Shown here: positions 1 to 9,097 of the stretch, piece by piece
How positions within the stretch are numbered: the stretch's first letter is position 1
Layout: each line of letters opens with the position of its first letter
Made by a program: the position numbers and the translations under genes
Notes under the pieces: model-generated
Database searches by the model: none
What the model saw: only the letters and a program-made list of their open reading frames with translations
What the model was told of the DNA's origin: nothing
Assembly (NCBI RefSeq): GCF_001403635.1
Contig: NZ_LN879466.1
Location: 186,001 to 250,000, forward strand
DNA length: 64,000 nt
Source of the DNA: Clostridium massiliamazoniense
Lineage (GTDB): Bacteria > Bacillota > Clostridia > Clostridiales > Clostridiaceae
Direction of reading: 5' to 3'

Positions 1-1
1 A

Positions 2-346
2 GAAGAATATGAAATTGAAAAAATGAAAGTATTAGCTAAAGAAATAGAAGAGTTAATATTAAAAAAAGAAAACCACCTTCAAAAGGATATAGAATTTCAC
101 AAATTAATTGCAAAGGCTAGCCATAATTCAGTGGTTACTAAAATAATTCCTATAATAAATGATTCAATAAACTATGGCTATGATGCAACTAAAGATGATG
201 ACGGTGTAAATAAAGATGTAATGAGAGTACATAGAAATATAGTAGAAGCAATTTCAAAAAGAGATAAGGTTATGGCAAAAGAAGCTACTATAGAACATAT
301 TAAGATAGCTATTAATAAAATGAAACTTAATTTAATGGAAGAATAA
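2..346 (+). CDS. FadR/GntR-family regulator, C-terminal FCD domain (5' end outside window)
   Basis: The reading frame is open from the first bases of the window, so the start codon and the DNA-binding half lie upstream. The visible 115 residues are all-helical and charged. They carry the FHKLIAKASHN segment and a later His (VHRNIVEAISKRD) typical of FCD ligand-binding domains in the FadR subfamily of GntR regulators, where Asp/His residues often hold a metal next to a small carboxylate. It ends a transcription unit; a 560-bp gene-free stretch follows. A second FadR-type regulator is encoded at about 10.9 kb. The effector cannot be inferred from this fragment. Confidence 0.8.
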   Translation, partial: EEYEIEKMKVLAKEIEELILKKENHLQKDIEFHKLIAKASHNSVVTKIIPIINDSINYGYDATKDDDGVNKDVMRVHRNIVEAISKRDKVMAKEATIEHIKIAINKMKLNLMEE

Positions 347-909
347 AATTTTGTAGAATAAATATTATATTTAAGCAGTTAAAAATTAGATATATAAATA
401 TATGTAGGAAAGAAAGTAGAAAGAGGTAAATCTAAGTATTTAGAGATATCTCTTTTTATTTTTATAATTAAAAAATATGATAATAGATTATAAATTTAAT
501 AAAATTATTAATAATTAGTAAATAAGTTGATAAATTAATAAAAATATGTTATTATTAATTTAAGTTATTTCGTATTTTTATTATTAGATTAAATAAATAA
601 CAATTTAATTGAAAATAAATGTTTAAAACTTAGGACAATACTTAAAGTATTTCATTAATGGAGAATGAATTTTAGCCTAATGTATAATTAAACAAGATTT
701 TCTGGAATTGTTATAAACAGAATACTAAATTTATAATTATTTTTAATACTAAATTTTAGTTAAAATTATTTAATGGAAGATAGTTTTTAAATATTTATGT
801 AAACCTTTAAATAATATTTTAGATTATTTGAATATAAAGAGAATTTTAATTTACACAACTTAATAAAGAAAGTAACCAAAGAAAAAATGACTTGCAAAGG
901 AGAATGCTA
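347..909. other. AT-rich intergenic stretch with a possible weak terminator
   Basis: No credible reading frame with a ribosome binding site was seen. At about 427-460 a short AAAGAG/CTCTTT stem followed by a T-rich run could end the upstream regulator transcript. The rest is AT-rich and probably holds the promoter of the small gene at 910. Confidence 0.4.
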
Positions 910-1191
910 ATGAAGAAGAAAATACACAATTTTATACATAAGAAATTAATTATTATAGCTATATTGACTCAATTGATTATTGTTTTTGGAGGTACTGCAA
1001 TGTCTGCTGTTGTTGATGCACAAGAAAAAAATCAACAATATTTTGAATATACAGAGACAATGAGACACTTAGAAGAACATTTAGAAGAGCATAGTAGAAA
1101 TAAATTTGAGATGAATAGAGCTATGATTAGAACTAATCTTAGAGGTAAGATGAGAGAAGTTGATTACTATACTAATATTGTAAACGATTAA
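910..1191 (+). CDS. Small membrane-anchored or secreted protein, unknown function
   Basis: This 93-residue product starts with a Lys-rich segment followed by one hydrophobic stretch (about residues 12-34, ending in GGTAMSAVVDAQ), which could be a signal peptide or an anchor. The rest is hydrophilic and helical, rich in Glu, His and Arg (HLEEHLEEHSRNK). The ATG at 910 was chosen because AAAGGAG ends 7 nt before it; the upstream TTG at 892 and ATG at 904 lie within or touching that ribosome binding site. A terminator follows at once, so the gene is probably monocistronic. No family was recognised. Confidence 0.6.
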   Translation: MKKKIHNFIHKKLIIIAILTQLIIVFGGTAMSAVVDAQEKNQQYFEYTETMRHLEEHLEEHSRNKFEMNRAMIRTNLRGKMREVDYYTNIVND

Positions 1192-1205
1192 AAATATATT
1201 AAAGT

Positions 1206-1241
1206 GAGATATATCAAAATTATAGATATATCTCCTTTTTG
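1206..1241 (+). terminator. Rho-independent terminator
   Basis: Perfect 10-bp stem GAGATATATC/GATATATCTC followed by CTTTTT, just after the 93-residue small gene. Confidence 0.8.
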
Positions 1242-1356
1242 TTGTTAGTTAAATATATAAATATTTTAGTATATTAAAGAAAGAGAGTTATCTGAATTAA
1301 ATTTTAGTTTATGATAATATGATTATAAGATTAAGTAGAAAAAGGGGAATAGATAT

Positions 1357-1617
1357 TTGGTTTTAATAGGTACTTATTTAATTTTAATTAATTTAATAGG
1401 ATTTTTTATTATGTACTATGATAAGAAAAAGGCAATTAAGGGACAGTGGAGGATTAGTGAAGCTACTTTAATTACTATAGCAATTATAGGAGGAAGCATT
1501 GGAGTATACTTAGGAATGCAGAATTTTAGACATAAAACTAAACATTTAAAGTTTAAAGTTGGCATACCAATAATAATTATATTTCAAATTATTTTTCTAG
1601 GAACTTTATTCAAATAG
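1357..1617 (+). CDS. DUF1294-family small membrane protein
   Basis: The 86-residue product has two to three hydrophobic segments and the conserved signature of DUF1294 proteins: YYDKKKA followed by GQWRISE, then IGGSIGVYLGMQNFRHKTKHLKF. These proteins are small, integral and of unknown function. The start is a TTG with AAAAGGGGA about 9 nt upstream; no ATG fits. No partner gene is adjacent, and a MITE-like element follows about 70 bp downstream. The family assignment rests on motif recall and is fairly secure; the function is unknown. Confidence 0.8.
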   Translation: MVLIGTYLILINLIGFFIMYYDKKKAIKGQWRISEATLITIAIIGGSIGVYLGMQNFRHKTKHLKFKVGIPIIIIFQIIFLGTLFK

Positions 1618-1687
1618 AAGATAAGAACTAGTGTAAATAAAGTAGATAGATATTAACTAAAAAATAAATTATATAGGATTATAAAGT

Positions 1688-1989
1688 GGGGCTGTATCAA
1701 ATTACAGATACATCTTCTCTGCCTTTTATCTAGCTATATAGGTTCATCATTTGTGACCACTCACTTACGTAAAGAAGCTCTAATATTTTTTCTACAACAG
1801 TTTCTAAAATTTCCAAACTCACTTTGTTCAAACAGTGAAAATTTTTCACGAAACTATTATTCAAAAATAAAGAGCTTCTAGTACTAGTTCAATGGTCACA
1901 GCATTTTGTACCTATATAGCTATCTCGGCAGATAAAAAAATATATTTATAAAAGTAATATAAATTAAGGGGCTGATTTGATATATTCCT
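1688..1989 (+). repeat. MITE-like nested palindrome, copy 1
   Basis: The left end is GGGGCTGTATCAAAT; the right end is degraded (ATTTGATA, 1975-1982). The interior is a giant imperfect hairpin: CTAGCTATATAGGT near 1729 pairs with ACCTATATAGCTAT near 1910, AGAAGCTCT near 1777 pairs with AGAGCTTCT near 1870, and GTGACC pairs with GGTCAC. A second copy with almost the same sequence and orientation lies at 41572-41860. There is no coding capacity. This copy carries about 13 extra bases near its right end. Confidence 0.85.
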
Positions 1990-2010
1990 ATTTAATTTTT
2001 TTTAATAAAG

Positions 2011-2054
2011 GCTATTTTAAAGATGAGGAAACTCGACTTTGAAGTAGTTTTTTT
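2011..2054 (+). terminator. Hairpin with T-run
   Basis: An outer stem CTATTTTAAAG/CTTTGAAGTAG, paired with G-U wobbles, encloses GAG-GAAA-CTC and is followed by TTTTTTT. It could terminate transcripts entering from the MITE-like element. Confidence 0.6.
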
Positions 2055-2150
2055 ATGTTAGTTTATATAAAGTTATTTGCCATATATTTACATAAAATAT
2101 GAAATGAAATATAATGTTATTATAACTATATGATAAAAGTAGGTGAATTA

Positions 2151-2381
2151 ATGGGGGTAAAATTAGGAGCAATACTTTGTACTGCTATGGTAGCTTTAAC
2201 TTTAAATGGGGGTACACCTAATGAAAAAAAGCTTAGTAAAGAGGGACGTCAACATAATAATGAAAATGTAATCTTAAATAAAGAAGTTGTAAATGACATT
2301 GTAATAGGAAACTTAGAAAAGGGTTATAAAATAATTGATCTTATAAGAAAAGATAAAGCAAAATGGGGGAATAGTTTATGA
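2151..2381 (+). CDS. Small putative exported protein, unknown
   Basis: A 76-residue product with a hydrophobic N-terminus (GVKLGAILCTAMVALTLNGG) and a polar, Lys/Asn-rich remainder. An ATG at 2130 is in frame but has no ribosome binding site; the ATG at 2151 has AGGTGA about 5 nt upstream and gives a signal-peptide-like start. The last codons overlap the next gene (ATGA at 2378), implying translational coupling with the amine-oxidase-N-like protein. No family was recognised. Confidence 0.55.
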   Translation: MGVKLGAILCTAMVALTLNGGTPNEKKLSKEGRQHNNENVILNKEVVNDIVIGNLEKGYKIIDLIRKDKAKWGNSL

Positions 2382-2941
2382 GGGAATCAGTAGCTCGAGC
2401 TTTAGCCTTTAGTTTATCTTTAGGTCTTGCTGGAACTATAATAAATCCTGTTTCTGTCTTAGCAGAAAATAGAGAAATTGTTATGGACATAAATGATGAA
2501 GCTTATATTGAGGGCTATATTAATCTAAATGATTATTTAAAATTAACTTCGGGATCTTACGAAAAAAAAGTGATTTCAGAAAATAAGAGTGTCTATTTTA
2601 TAACTATAGAATCTTCTAAAACTGAAAATTCTTATATTATTGAATTAGCAAGTAGTAAAAATAATATGAAAATTGGAGATAAGTATATTCCTTATGGATA
2701 TAAAGAAATAGCAGGTTATAAAGTTCCTGATAATTCAAAAAAGGTAATTGAAAAGGATGGTTTTCTCTATGTACCATTTTCTTTTTTTGAAGGCTTATTT
2801 AATGAAGAAATAAAAATAGATAGAGAAAATAAGAAATTTATTTTTCCTAGAGACTTAGGAGAATATTTGGATGAAAATATAGAAAATTTATTTAGTAATA
2901 TTGATAATTTGAAAAAGGAAAAAGAGGACTTAGAAGAGTAA
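2378..2941 (+). CDS. Secreted protein with copper-amine-oxidase-N-like (stalk) domain
   Basis: The 187-residue product has a signal peptide (residues 1 to about 29, ending SVLA). The mature part resembles the copper amine oxidase N-terminal-like domain common in clostridial and Paenibacillus surface proteins: a beta-rich region and, near residues 118-155, the pattern DGFLYVPFSFFEGLFNEEIKIDRENKKFIF. In the family this reads as a 'we set the value, it is valid, it is in the matrix' beta-alpha-beta unit. The last 25 residues form a Lys/Glu-rich helix. Its start overlaps the previous gene by 4 nt. No catalytic residues of true amine oxidases are expected in this domain; a structural or wall-associated role is inferred. 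Confidence 0.7.
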   Translation: MRESVARALAFSLSLGLAGTIINPVSVLAENREIVMDINDEAYIEGYINLNDYLKLTSGSYEKKVISENKSVYFITIESSKTENSYIIELASSKNNMKIGDKYIPYGYKEIAGYKVPDNSKKVIEKDGFLYVPFSFFEGLFNEEIKIDRENKKFIFPRDLGEYLDENIENLFSNIDNLKKEKEDLEE

Positions 2942-3013
2942 TAGTTTTTCTTTTTTTTATTAGAAAGTATTATAATATAAAAGAAAAATAAATTTTGAAC
3001 GGAGGATAAAATT

Positions 3014-3157
3014 ATGATTTTTAAGGGATTTTTAATTTTAATTACTATAATAGTATTTATGATTTCATTTGTTGCTGTAGCTAAACCTAGTATAATTGAT
3101 GATATTGAAAAAAGAGAAAAAGCTGAAATGATGAAAAAGTCTAAGAAAAATAAATAA
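3014..3157 (+). CDS. Small single-pass membrane protein, 47 aa
   Basis: A short ORF with a strong ribosome binding site (GGAGGA, 8 nt before the ATG). One hydrophobic segment covers about residues 3-24, followed by a Lys-rich cytosolic tail. A strong terminator at 3191 ends the unit. The expression signals make it a credible gene, but no family was recognised. Confidence 0.6.
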   Translation: MIFKGFLILITIIVFMISFVAVAKPSIIDDIEKREKAEMMKKSKKNK

Positions 3158-3190
3158 GTTCTAAAAGAATAATTATAGATAGAAATATAT

Positions 3191-3236
3191 GGCTATATTA
3201 AGGAGGATTTTAAAATCACCTTTAATATAGCTATTT
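3191..3236 (+). terminator. Strong rho-independent terminator
   Basis: A long hairpin, GGCTATATTAAGG paired with CCTTTAATATAGCT and with GATTTT/AAAATC inside, followed by ATTTTTG. Confidence 0.85.
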
Positions 3237-3593
3237 TTGAATTAATTTTATTTTGTAAGTAAAAGCTTTTTAATACTTTGATTGTATTAACCATATATTT
3301 TTAATTTATTTTTATATTTGTATTTTTGAATAAGCTATTTATTGATAGTATAATTTAAAATGTAAAATATTTATTAATAAAAAATATAATTTAATTGATG
3401 TTAATTTTGTTAAAAGTAAAAGGTTTTAGGATAGTTTTATTTTAAATTGAAAGCTCCTTATTTATAAGAGAGCAATTATTTTTCAATTTAAATGTTTTAA
3501 TTTTAACAAAGTCTACAGTCAATAGCTTCTAATAAAGGATTAGAAGTAATATTAAAGTTTAAAAATTTGAATAAAGAGAAATGGGAGACTGAA

Positions 3594-6500
3594 ATGAATT
3601 TTTTCAAAGAAAAAAAGAATTTGAAGTGGGTTTCTTTAATTGCATGGGCTGTAATAATAGTAGTTCTAGCATTAGTTTCACCATCTCTTAGTAAATTAGT
3701 CACAGAAAAGGGAGCTATAACTCTACCTAGTAATTATCCAACAGAAGTTATTAAGCAATTAGCTATTGAAAATCAGCAAAGTGCAACAGATCAAACTGTA
3801 AGTAATAAAAATTCAAGGAGTACTTCTAATAATAAAGCTGCTAATAAGTCAAATAGTAATAATTCTAGTGGGCTTAATGCTAATCAGTATATTGCTGTGT
3901 TTAATGTACCAACGGGTTTAACTGAAAGTGATATAAAAAATATAAGCAATACATTAAGTAATGTTAGTAAGAATAAGAGTAAATTACATATTTCATCAAT
4001 AACAGATTGTTTTAGTAACACAGCTTTAAAACCTCAAATGATTTCTAAAAATAATAAAACTATATTAGCTATTTTTAATATCAATTCTAAGGGAGCAAAG
4101 GGTTCGGTTATTAGAAAAGAGGTTAATGACAGTATAAAGACACCAGGAGTTCAAACATATCTTACTGGAAATAATTTAATTGCATCAGATATAAATATAG
4201 CTTCTCAAAAAGGATTAGCTAGAATTGCCGTTATAACTGTAGCATTTATTTTAATAGTTTTATTTTTAGTATTTAGGTCTTTTATAGTTCCTTTTATACC
4301 ATTGTTAACTATAATCATAAGCTTTGGAGTATCTCAATTTATTGTAGCTATACTATCTAATAGTTTTAATTTCCCAGTTTCAAATTATACACAAGTATTT
4401 ATGATTTCTATTTTGTTTGGAATAGGAACGGATTATTCCATACTTTTAATTAGTAGATTTAGGGAAGAACTTGATAATGGAATTAATAAGTATGAAGCTA
4501 TAAAAGTTACGTATAAGACAGCTGGTAGAACTGTATTATTTAGTGCAATACCTGTATTTATTGTTTTTGCTTTATTATATTTTGTGAATTTTTCATTATA
4601 TAGAAGTGCAAGTGCAGTATCCATTAGTATAATTGTTTTAATTTTAGCTTTATTTAGTCTTTTACCATCAGCTATGGCTATTTTGGGAGATAAGTTATTT
4701 TGGCCATTTAACAAAAAGCATGAGCATAAAGAAAATAAATTTTGGACAATTCTTGGTAAGTTTGCATTAAATAGACCAATATTAGCTTTAATAGTGGTAG
4801 GAATAGTTTGCATACCTCCAATTTGTCTTAATAATGGTGTTGAATCCTTTAATTTGGTTAATGAAATAAGTAGTAAATATCAATCCATAGAAGGCTTTAA
4901 CATAATAGCAAAGAATTTTGGAATGGGTAAAATATCCCCAGTTACTATTTATATAGCTAATGATACTAATATGAAATCACCACAATATATTGAAACTATA
5001 GCTAAGATTTCGGACAATATATCAAAGGCACCAGGAATTCAAAGTGTAATGAGTATTTCTCAGCCATTAGGAACTAGATTAAATGATATATATGTAGATA
5101 CTCAAGCAGGAATGGTTAATAAGGGCTTAGATACTGGAACAAAAGATTTAGGTAAAATAGGGAATAGTTTAAATAGTACAAGTAAAGAGCTTAAAGGTTC
5201 AGAACCTCAGTTAGCTAGTGCAGTTGCTAATGTTAGTAAATTAAATGCAGGTACTTTAGCTACAAAGAACGGGGTGGAGCAACTACAAAGTGCTTTAGGT
5301 GAGCTTAGTAATAGTATTAATCTAGAAGCTAATGCTACTAATAAGCTTAAAAATGGAGTTGAGTCAGCAGAAAGTCAATTAAATGAATTGAAGAATGGTC
5401 AACAGGAAATTCAACATGGTTATAAAGAGGTAGGAGAAAATTTAAATTTAATTTCAAATAAAGTTAATTCAGCAACTAATAAGGCTAATACTATAGCAGA
5501 AGAGGCTAATCAATTAACAAGTAATATAAATACTAGTAAATTAAATAATATTTCTAATGCTATAAATAGTAATTTAGAAGCCTATATAAAAGCTAATCCA
5601 AAAGCTTTAAAGAATAAAAACTTTATGGAAGCTGTTAATGAGTTAAATGCTTTATCATCAGTAGCAAATAAAGATCAGAATCAGTTAATGGGAGCCATAA
5701 AAACAGAAACTGAAAATTCTTTAAATGAGTTAAATGCATTGAATTCAGGACTTAAGGATTTATCTATTGTTATGAATGAACTTAATTCTAAATCTACTTT
5801 GGTCACTAATGGTATTGGAGAATTCCAAAGTGGTATAGGTGAAGTAGCAAATGGATTGAATGAATTAAATAATGGATTAAATGAAACTAATAAAGGTGGA
5901 AAAGAAATTGTTTCTAAAGTACCAGAAATATCAGATGCTTTAGGACAAATTTCACAAGGACAATCAGAAATAAAATCTGGTTTCCAAGAGTTTTCAGGGA
6001 AAATAAAAGAATTATCAGGAGGCTTAGCGACTGGAGCTTCAGACATTAATAAGATTAAGAATGGAGTGAAGGAAGCTAATGGTTATATAGGAGAATGGTC
6101 AAAGTTACCTTATGGAAATACAGGAGTATATGTACCAGCATCTGTATTCAAGAATAAGGCGTTTAAAGAAGCTCTAAATAATTATATGAGCCCAAATGGA
6201 AAGTTAACAAAAATAAGTGTTACTTTAAAGGAAAATCCATATTCTAATGGTGCAATGGATGAAATACCAGCATTAAAGAATATTGTTGAGAGTAGTATTA
6301 GAGGAACTAATTTAAGTAATGCACAAGTAGGAATCGGTGGTTTAGTTAGTACTGATTACCAAGTTAGAACAATGGCAAATCATGATTATTATGAAGTTAT
6401 GTTCTTAGTTATTGTGGGAGTATTAATAACTTTAATAATACTTTTAAGAAGTATTATAATGCCAATGTATTTAGTAGGTTCAATTATTTTAACTTACTTT

Positions 6501-6968
6501 GCAGCACTTGGAATAGTTCAATTAATATTCCAAAAAATCTTAGGATATGTTGGATTAAGCTGGATTGCAGTATTCTTTGGTTTTGTTGTTCTAGTTGCTT
6601 TAGGAATTGATTATTCAATATTTATAATAACTAGATTTAAACAAAATAAGGGAATGCCAGTAAAAGAGAGAATGATGAGAACAATTCAAGTAATGGGTGG
6701 AGTTATAATGTCTGCAGCTCTAATTCTTGGAGGAACTTTTGCAGCATTAATGCCATCAGGCGTGCTAATACTAGGAGAAATAGCATCAGTAGTTATTATG
6801 GGATTAATATTATATGTTGTAATAGTATTACCAATGTTTATACCCGTAATGGCTAAGATGTTTAATGAGACAAACTTCTGGCCTTATGATGGAAATGGAA
6901 ATTTCATATTATTTAAGAAAAATAATAAGGCAGAGGAGAAAATTTCTAAAAAAAATAATAATAAATAA
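3594..6968 (+). CDS. MmpL/YdfJ-type RND-superfamily membrane protein
   Basis: The 1124-residue product has the two-fold MMPL architecture: one N-terminal TM (about 12-30), an extracytoplasmic loop, a TM bundle (about 205-385), another TM near 400, a very large extracytoplasmic region (about 415-925), then a second TM bundle (about 930-1090). Both bundles carry the Asp-Tyr pair used for proton relay in MmpL proteins (GIGTDYSI near 279, ALGIDYSI near 1003). The central region is longer than usual and built of Asn/Ser/Leu-rich heptad-like helical repeats (ELNNGLNE, VANGLNEL). The ATG at 3594 has GGGAGA 6 nt upstream; an in-frame TTG at 3567 has none. It is monocistronic. Family members export lipids or hydrophobic compounds, or feed type VII-like envelope processes; the substrate here is unknown. 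Confidence 0.9.
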   Translation: MNFFKEKKNLKWVSLIAWAVIIVVLALVSPSLSKLVTEKGAITLPSNYPTEVIKQLAIENQQSATDQTVSNKNSRSTSNNKAANKSNSNNSSGLNANQYIAVFNVPTGLTESDIKNISNTLSNVSKNKSKLHISSITDCFSNTALKPQMISKNNKTILAIFNINSKGAKGSVIRKEVNDSIKTPGVQTYLTGNNLIASDINIASQKGLARIAVITVAFILIVLFLVFRSFIVPFIPLLTIIISFGVSQFIVAILSNSFNFPVSNYTQVFMISILFGIGTDYSILLISRFREELDNGINKYEAIKVTYKTAGRTVLFSAIPVFIVFALLYFVNFSLYRSASAVSISIIVLILALFSLLPSAMAILGDKLFWPFNKKHEHKENKFWTILGKFALNRPILALIVVGIVCIPPICLNNGVESFNLVNEISSKYQSIEGFNIIAKNFGMGKISPVTIYIANDTNMKSPQYIETIAKISDNISKAPGIQSVMSISQPLGTRLNDIYVDTQAGMVNKGLDTGTKDLGKIGNSLNSTSKELKGSEPQLASAVANVSKLNAGTLATKNGVEQLQSALGELSNSINLEANATNKLKNGVESAESQLNELKNGQQEIQHGYKEVGENLNLISNKVNSATNKANTIAEEANQLTSNINTSKLNNISNAINSNLEAYIKANPKALKNKNFMEAVNELNALSSVANKDQNQLMGAIKTETENSLNELNALNSGLKDLSIVMNELNSKSTLVTNGIGEFQSGIGEVANGLNELNNGLNETNKGGKEIVSKVPEISDALGQISQGQSEIKSGFQEFSGKIKELSGGLATGASDINKIKNGVKEANGYIGEWSKLPYGNTGVYVPASVFKNKAFKEALNNYMSPNGKLTKISVTLKENPYSNGAMDEIPALKNIVESSIRGTNLSNAQVGIGGLVSTDYQVRTMANHDYYEVMFLVIVGVLITLIILLRSIIMPMYLVGSIILTYFAALGIVQLIFQKILGYVGLSWIAVFFGFVVLVALGIDYSIFIITRFKQNKGMPVKERMMRTIQVMGGVIMSAALILGGTFAALMPSGVLILGEIASVVIMGLILYVVIVLPMFIPVMAKMFNETNFWPYDGNGNFILFKKNNKAEEKISKKNNNK

Positions 6969-6978
6969 AAATGTAAAG

Positions 6979-7021
6979 AAGATTGTTTCTAATAATTTAA
7001 GAGTAGAAACAATCTTTTTAT
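6979..7021 (+). terminator. Rho-independent terminator
   Basis: A 12-bp stem AAGATTGTTTCT/AGAAACAATCTT followed by TTTTA, directly after the MmpL gene. Confidence 0.9.
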
Positions 7022-7150
7022 ATGTAGGTTTAATAGCTAATATAAAATTCTTAGTTCTAAGAACATAAAAAAATCATAGATTATAAAGAAGAAATTAAAA
7101 GGGAAGAAATTTAAAAATATAAAATAGGAGTGATTAAAAATAAAAGAAAA

Positions 7151-7254
7151 ATGTGTAAGCCTGTAGTAGAAAAAATACAATAAAGTATTATTATCATAAC
7201 CATGGACATGGTAATTGTGGTTATGGAGGTAATGAAGATATCATTAACTTATAA
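7151..7254 (+). pseudogene. Frameshifted His/Gly/Tyr-rich micro-peptide gene
   Basis: The ATG frame reads MCKPVVEKIQ and stops. In the next frame the same stretch reads on as KYYYHNHGHGNCGYGGNE and ends at TAA 7254. One extra A in the A6 run at about 7169-7174 would join the two parts into a 34-residue peptide with a Cys near each half and a Tyr/His/Gly-rich C-terminus, as in a ribosomal-peptide precursor or a metal-binding peptide. AGGAGTG lies about 20 nt upstream, further than ideal. It sits 120 bp before the HPr-kinase-like gene. It may be a decayed gene, a programmed frameshift, or a sequencing error in a homopolymer. Confidence 0.4.
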
Positions 7255-7375
7255 AGTTTTAAGTTATTAATAATAAGGGGAAAAGCAAGAAAGTATATGA
7301 AAAGTAGTGAATATAAGCTTCAATTTTGATATAGCTACTTTCTTTGTAATATTAAATTATAGTTGGGGGAAGTTA

Positions 7376-8269
7376 ATGTATTACTATAAAATATATGGAT
7401 TGAATGTTAAGTCAGAAAAGAAAATAGATGAATTAGTAGAGTCAAATAATACACTTAATATAGATGTTGAAATTAAAGTAGATAAAATACCAAAGGAAAA
7501 ATTAAAATATCTTAAGGATGATATTTGGTTATATGTTTCTAAAGATATTTCAGTGTTTAGAATAGATAATCATGTAACATATTTAATTGAAGATGGAAAT
7601 AAAATTACTATTGAAGAGAAGGAAGGCAGTGACTTGCAATTAGTAAAAACTTTTCTTTTAGGAACCTCTTTTGGGTTATTATTAAAACAAAGAAATATTA
7701 TTGCTATTCATGGAGGAGCTATTTTAATAAATAATAAGGCAGTTATTTTTACAGGGAATAGTGGTGTAGGAAAATCTACTATAACCAATGCTTTTCGATT
7801 AAATAATTTTAAATTTTTAGCAGATGATGTGTCTGTTATAGAAATAAATGAAAATAAGGTTATTGTTAATCCCGCATATCCTCAACAAAAAATCTGTAGA
7901 GATGCTATGGAGAAAATGGGATATAACATTAGTAATTTTGAGCTTATAGATGAGGGGAGAGGAAAGTATGTAATACCAGCTAAAGAAAGCTTTACATATT
8001 CATCGAAGGAACTTGGGGCTATTTGTGAAATAGAAGTAAGTGATTGTGATGATGTCTATATGGAAGAAGTGTTAGGTATAGAAAAGATAAAGCTTATAAT
8101 GAAAAGTATTTATAGAAGTGAGATATTCTTTAACATTGGTGTTGAAAAAGAGTATTTAAAAAAAATGGTTGAATTGGCTAAAAGCATAGAAGTTTATAAG
8201 ATACTTAGACCCAAAAATAAATTTAGTGTGGATGATCAAATTAAATTAATTTTAGAAAAATTTAAATGA
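7376..8269 (+). CDS. HPr-kinase-like P-loop protein
   Basis: The 297-residue product has an N-terminal beta-rich domain (1 to about 105) and a C-terminal kinase-like domain. The latter has IHGGAI (111-116), the P-loop GNSGVGKS (127-134) and FLADDVSVIE (148-156), which matches the LADD catalytic segment of HPr(Ser) kinase/phosphorylase. The true HprK N-terminal domain and the HprK C-terminal signature are absent, so this belongs to the stand-alone HPrK-like group found in peptide-modification loci (lasso-peptide kinases) and PqqD/radical-SAM neighbourhoods. The ATG at 7376 follows GGGGGA by 5 nt; an in-frame GTG at 7307 has no site. Target unknown; the adjacent micro-peptide is an obvious candidate. 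Confidence 0.75.
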   Translation: MYYYKIYGLNVKSEKKIDELVESNNTLNIDVEIKVDKIPKEKLKYLKDDIWLYVSKDISVFRIDNHVTYLIEDGNKITIEEKEGSDLQLVKTFLLGTSFGLLLKQRNIIAIHGGAILINNKAVIFTGNSGVGKSTITNAFRLNNFKFLADDVSVIEINENKVIVNPAYPQQKICRDAMEKMGYNISNFELIDEGRGKYVIPAKESFTYSSKELGAICEIEVSDCDDVYMEEVLGIEKIKLIMKSIYRSEIFFNIGVEKEYLKKMVELAKSIEVYKILRPKNKFSVDDQIKLILEKFK

Positions 8270-8370
8270 AATAAAAATTGAATTTGAAATAAAGTATGCA
8301 GGAATATATTCATAAATGGTTTGAGTGAAAAGAAGTGAGTTTTATAAAAAAATATAACTTAAAAATAATA

Positions 8371-8421
8371 AAACATGTAATCTTTTAACGAATTTCTACT
8401 AGTTAAAAGACACATGTTTCA
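8371..8421 (-). terminator. Terminator for the small minus-strand gene
   Basis: Two stacked stems, AAACATGT/ACATGTTT and CTTTTAAC/GTTAAAAG. Read on the minus strand they are followed by a T-rich run; on the plus strand the tail is weak. Confidence 0.65.
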
Positions 8422-8451
8422 TTACTTATATAAGTTTCTAAACTATGCAAA

Positions 8452-8568
8452 TTACTCATTTCCTTCATATCTTTCTGGTACAATTTGAACTTTATGTCTG
8501 GTTATGAAGTAAACGAAATCTGATAAAATATCTAAATCCATAATATATCTTTCACATGCTCTGTACAT
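8452..8568 (-). CDS. Small hypothetical protein, 38 aa
   Basis: On the minus strand a GAGGAGG site stands 8 nt before an ATG that opens a 38-codon frame. The product (start MYRACERYIMDLDILSDFVY) is soluble-looking and helical, with many charged and aromatic residues and no obvious TM segment. A hairpin with a T-tail follows it. The excellent ribosome binding site and own terminator support a real gene. No family was recognised. Confidence 0.6.
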   Translation of the reverse strand: MYRACERYIMDLDILSDFVYFITRHKVQIVPERYEGNE

Positions 8569-9084
8569 ACACTTGTCCTCCTCAGAATTACAAAATATTC
8601 AATAAATTTTATATTGTCATTGTAGCATAATAAATGAATGTTGTCTTGCGTTTTTTTATATTTTTTTTGCAAGTTTAAATTTGAAACTTGCAGCTTTGAG
8701 AGTTTATTTTTTTTAATAAATATAGAATAATAAAATAATAATAAAAAGTCTTTTTAAAAGAAAAAAGAATAATAAAAATGAAAAAAAATTATTATATTTA
8801 CTTTATAAATGGGAGAAAAAATGATTAAGTGCAAAAATGATAATTTATTCATTGAATTATGAATTATTATGCAGAATGTATAGTTGCTTTTTACTTTGTG
8901 TAAATTTTTATAAGTAAATTTTCACTATATTTATAAAGATAAAAATCTATAGAAATAATTTGTTTATATAGAAAGTATAAGGAGAAAAATTGAATAATAG
9001 TTAATGAAGAATGTATAATAAAAAGGTCTATATTGAAATATTTTTATTAAGTACATAGTTTTTATTTTGAATTAGATATTAACT
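8569..9084. other. AT-rich intergenic region
   Basis: No gene was seen. It must hold the divergent promoters of the 38-aa minus-strand gene and the TDT transporter. A short inverted repeat GCAAGTTT/AAACTTGC lies at about 8669-8691 next to a T-tract; it could be an operator or a remnant. Confidence 0.4.
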
Positions 9085-9097
9085 AAAGAGGAGGTGG

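Noticed and set aside
1688-1989. CRISPR or riboswitch reading of the palindromic element
   Set aside because: There are no repeated spacer units, and a second full copy with matching terminal inverted repeats lies 40 kb away, which fits a mobile element better.
2378-2941. True copper amine oxidase
   Set aside because: Only the small N-terminal-like stalk domain is present; the catalytic domain and topaquinone motif are missing.
5681-6046. Long open frames on the strand opposite the MmpL gene
   Set aside because: They are shadows of the real gene, have no ribosome binding sites and have unlikely composition.
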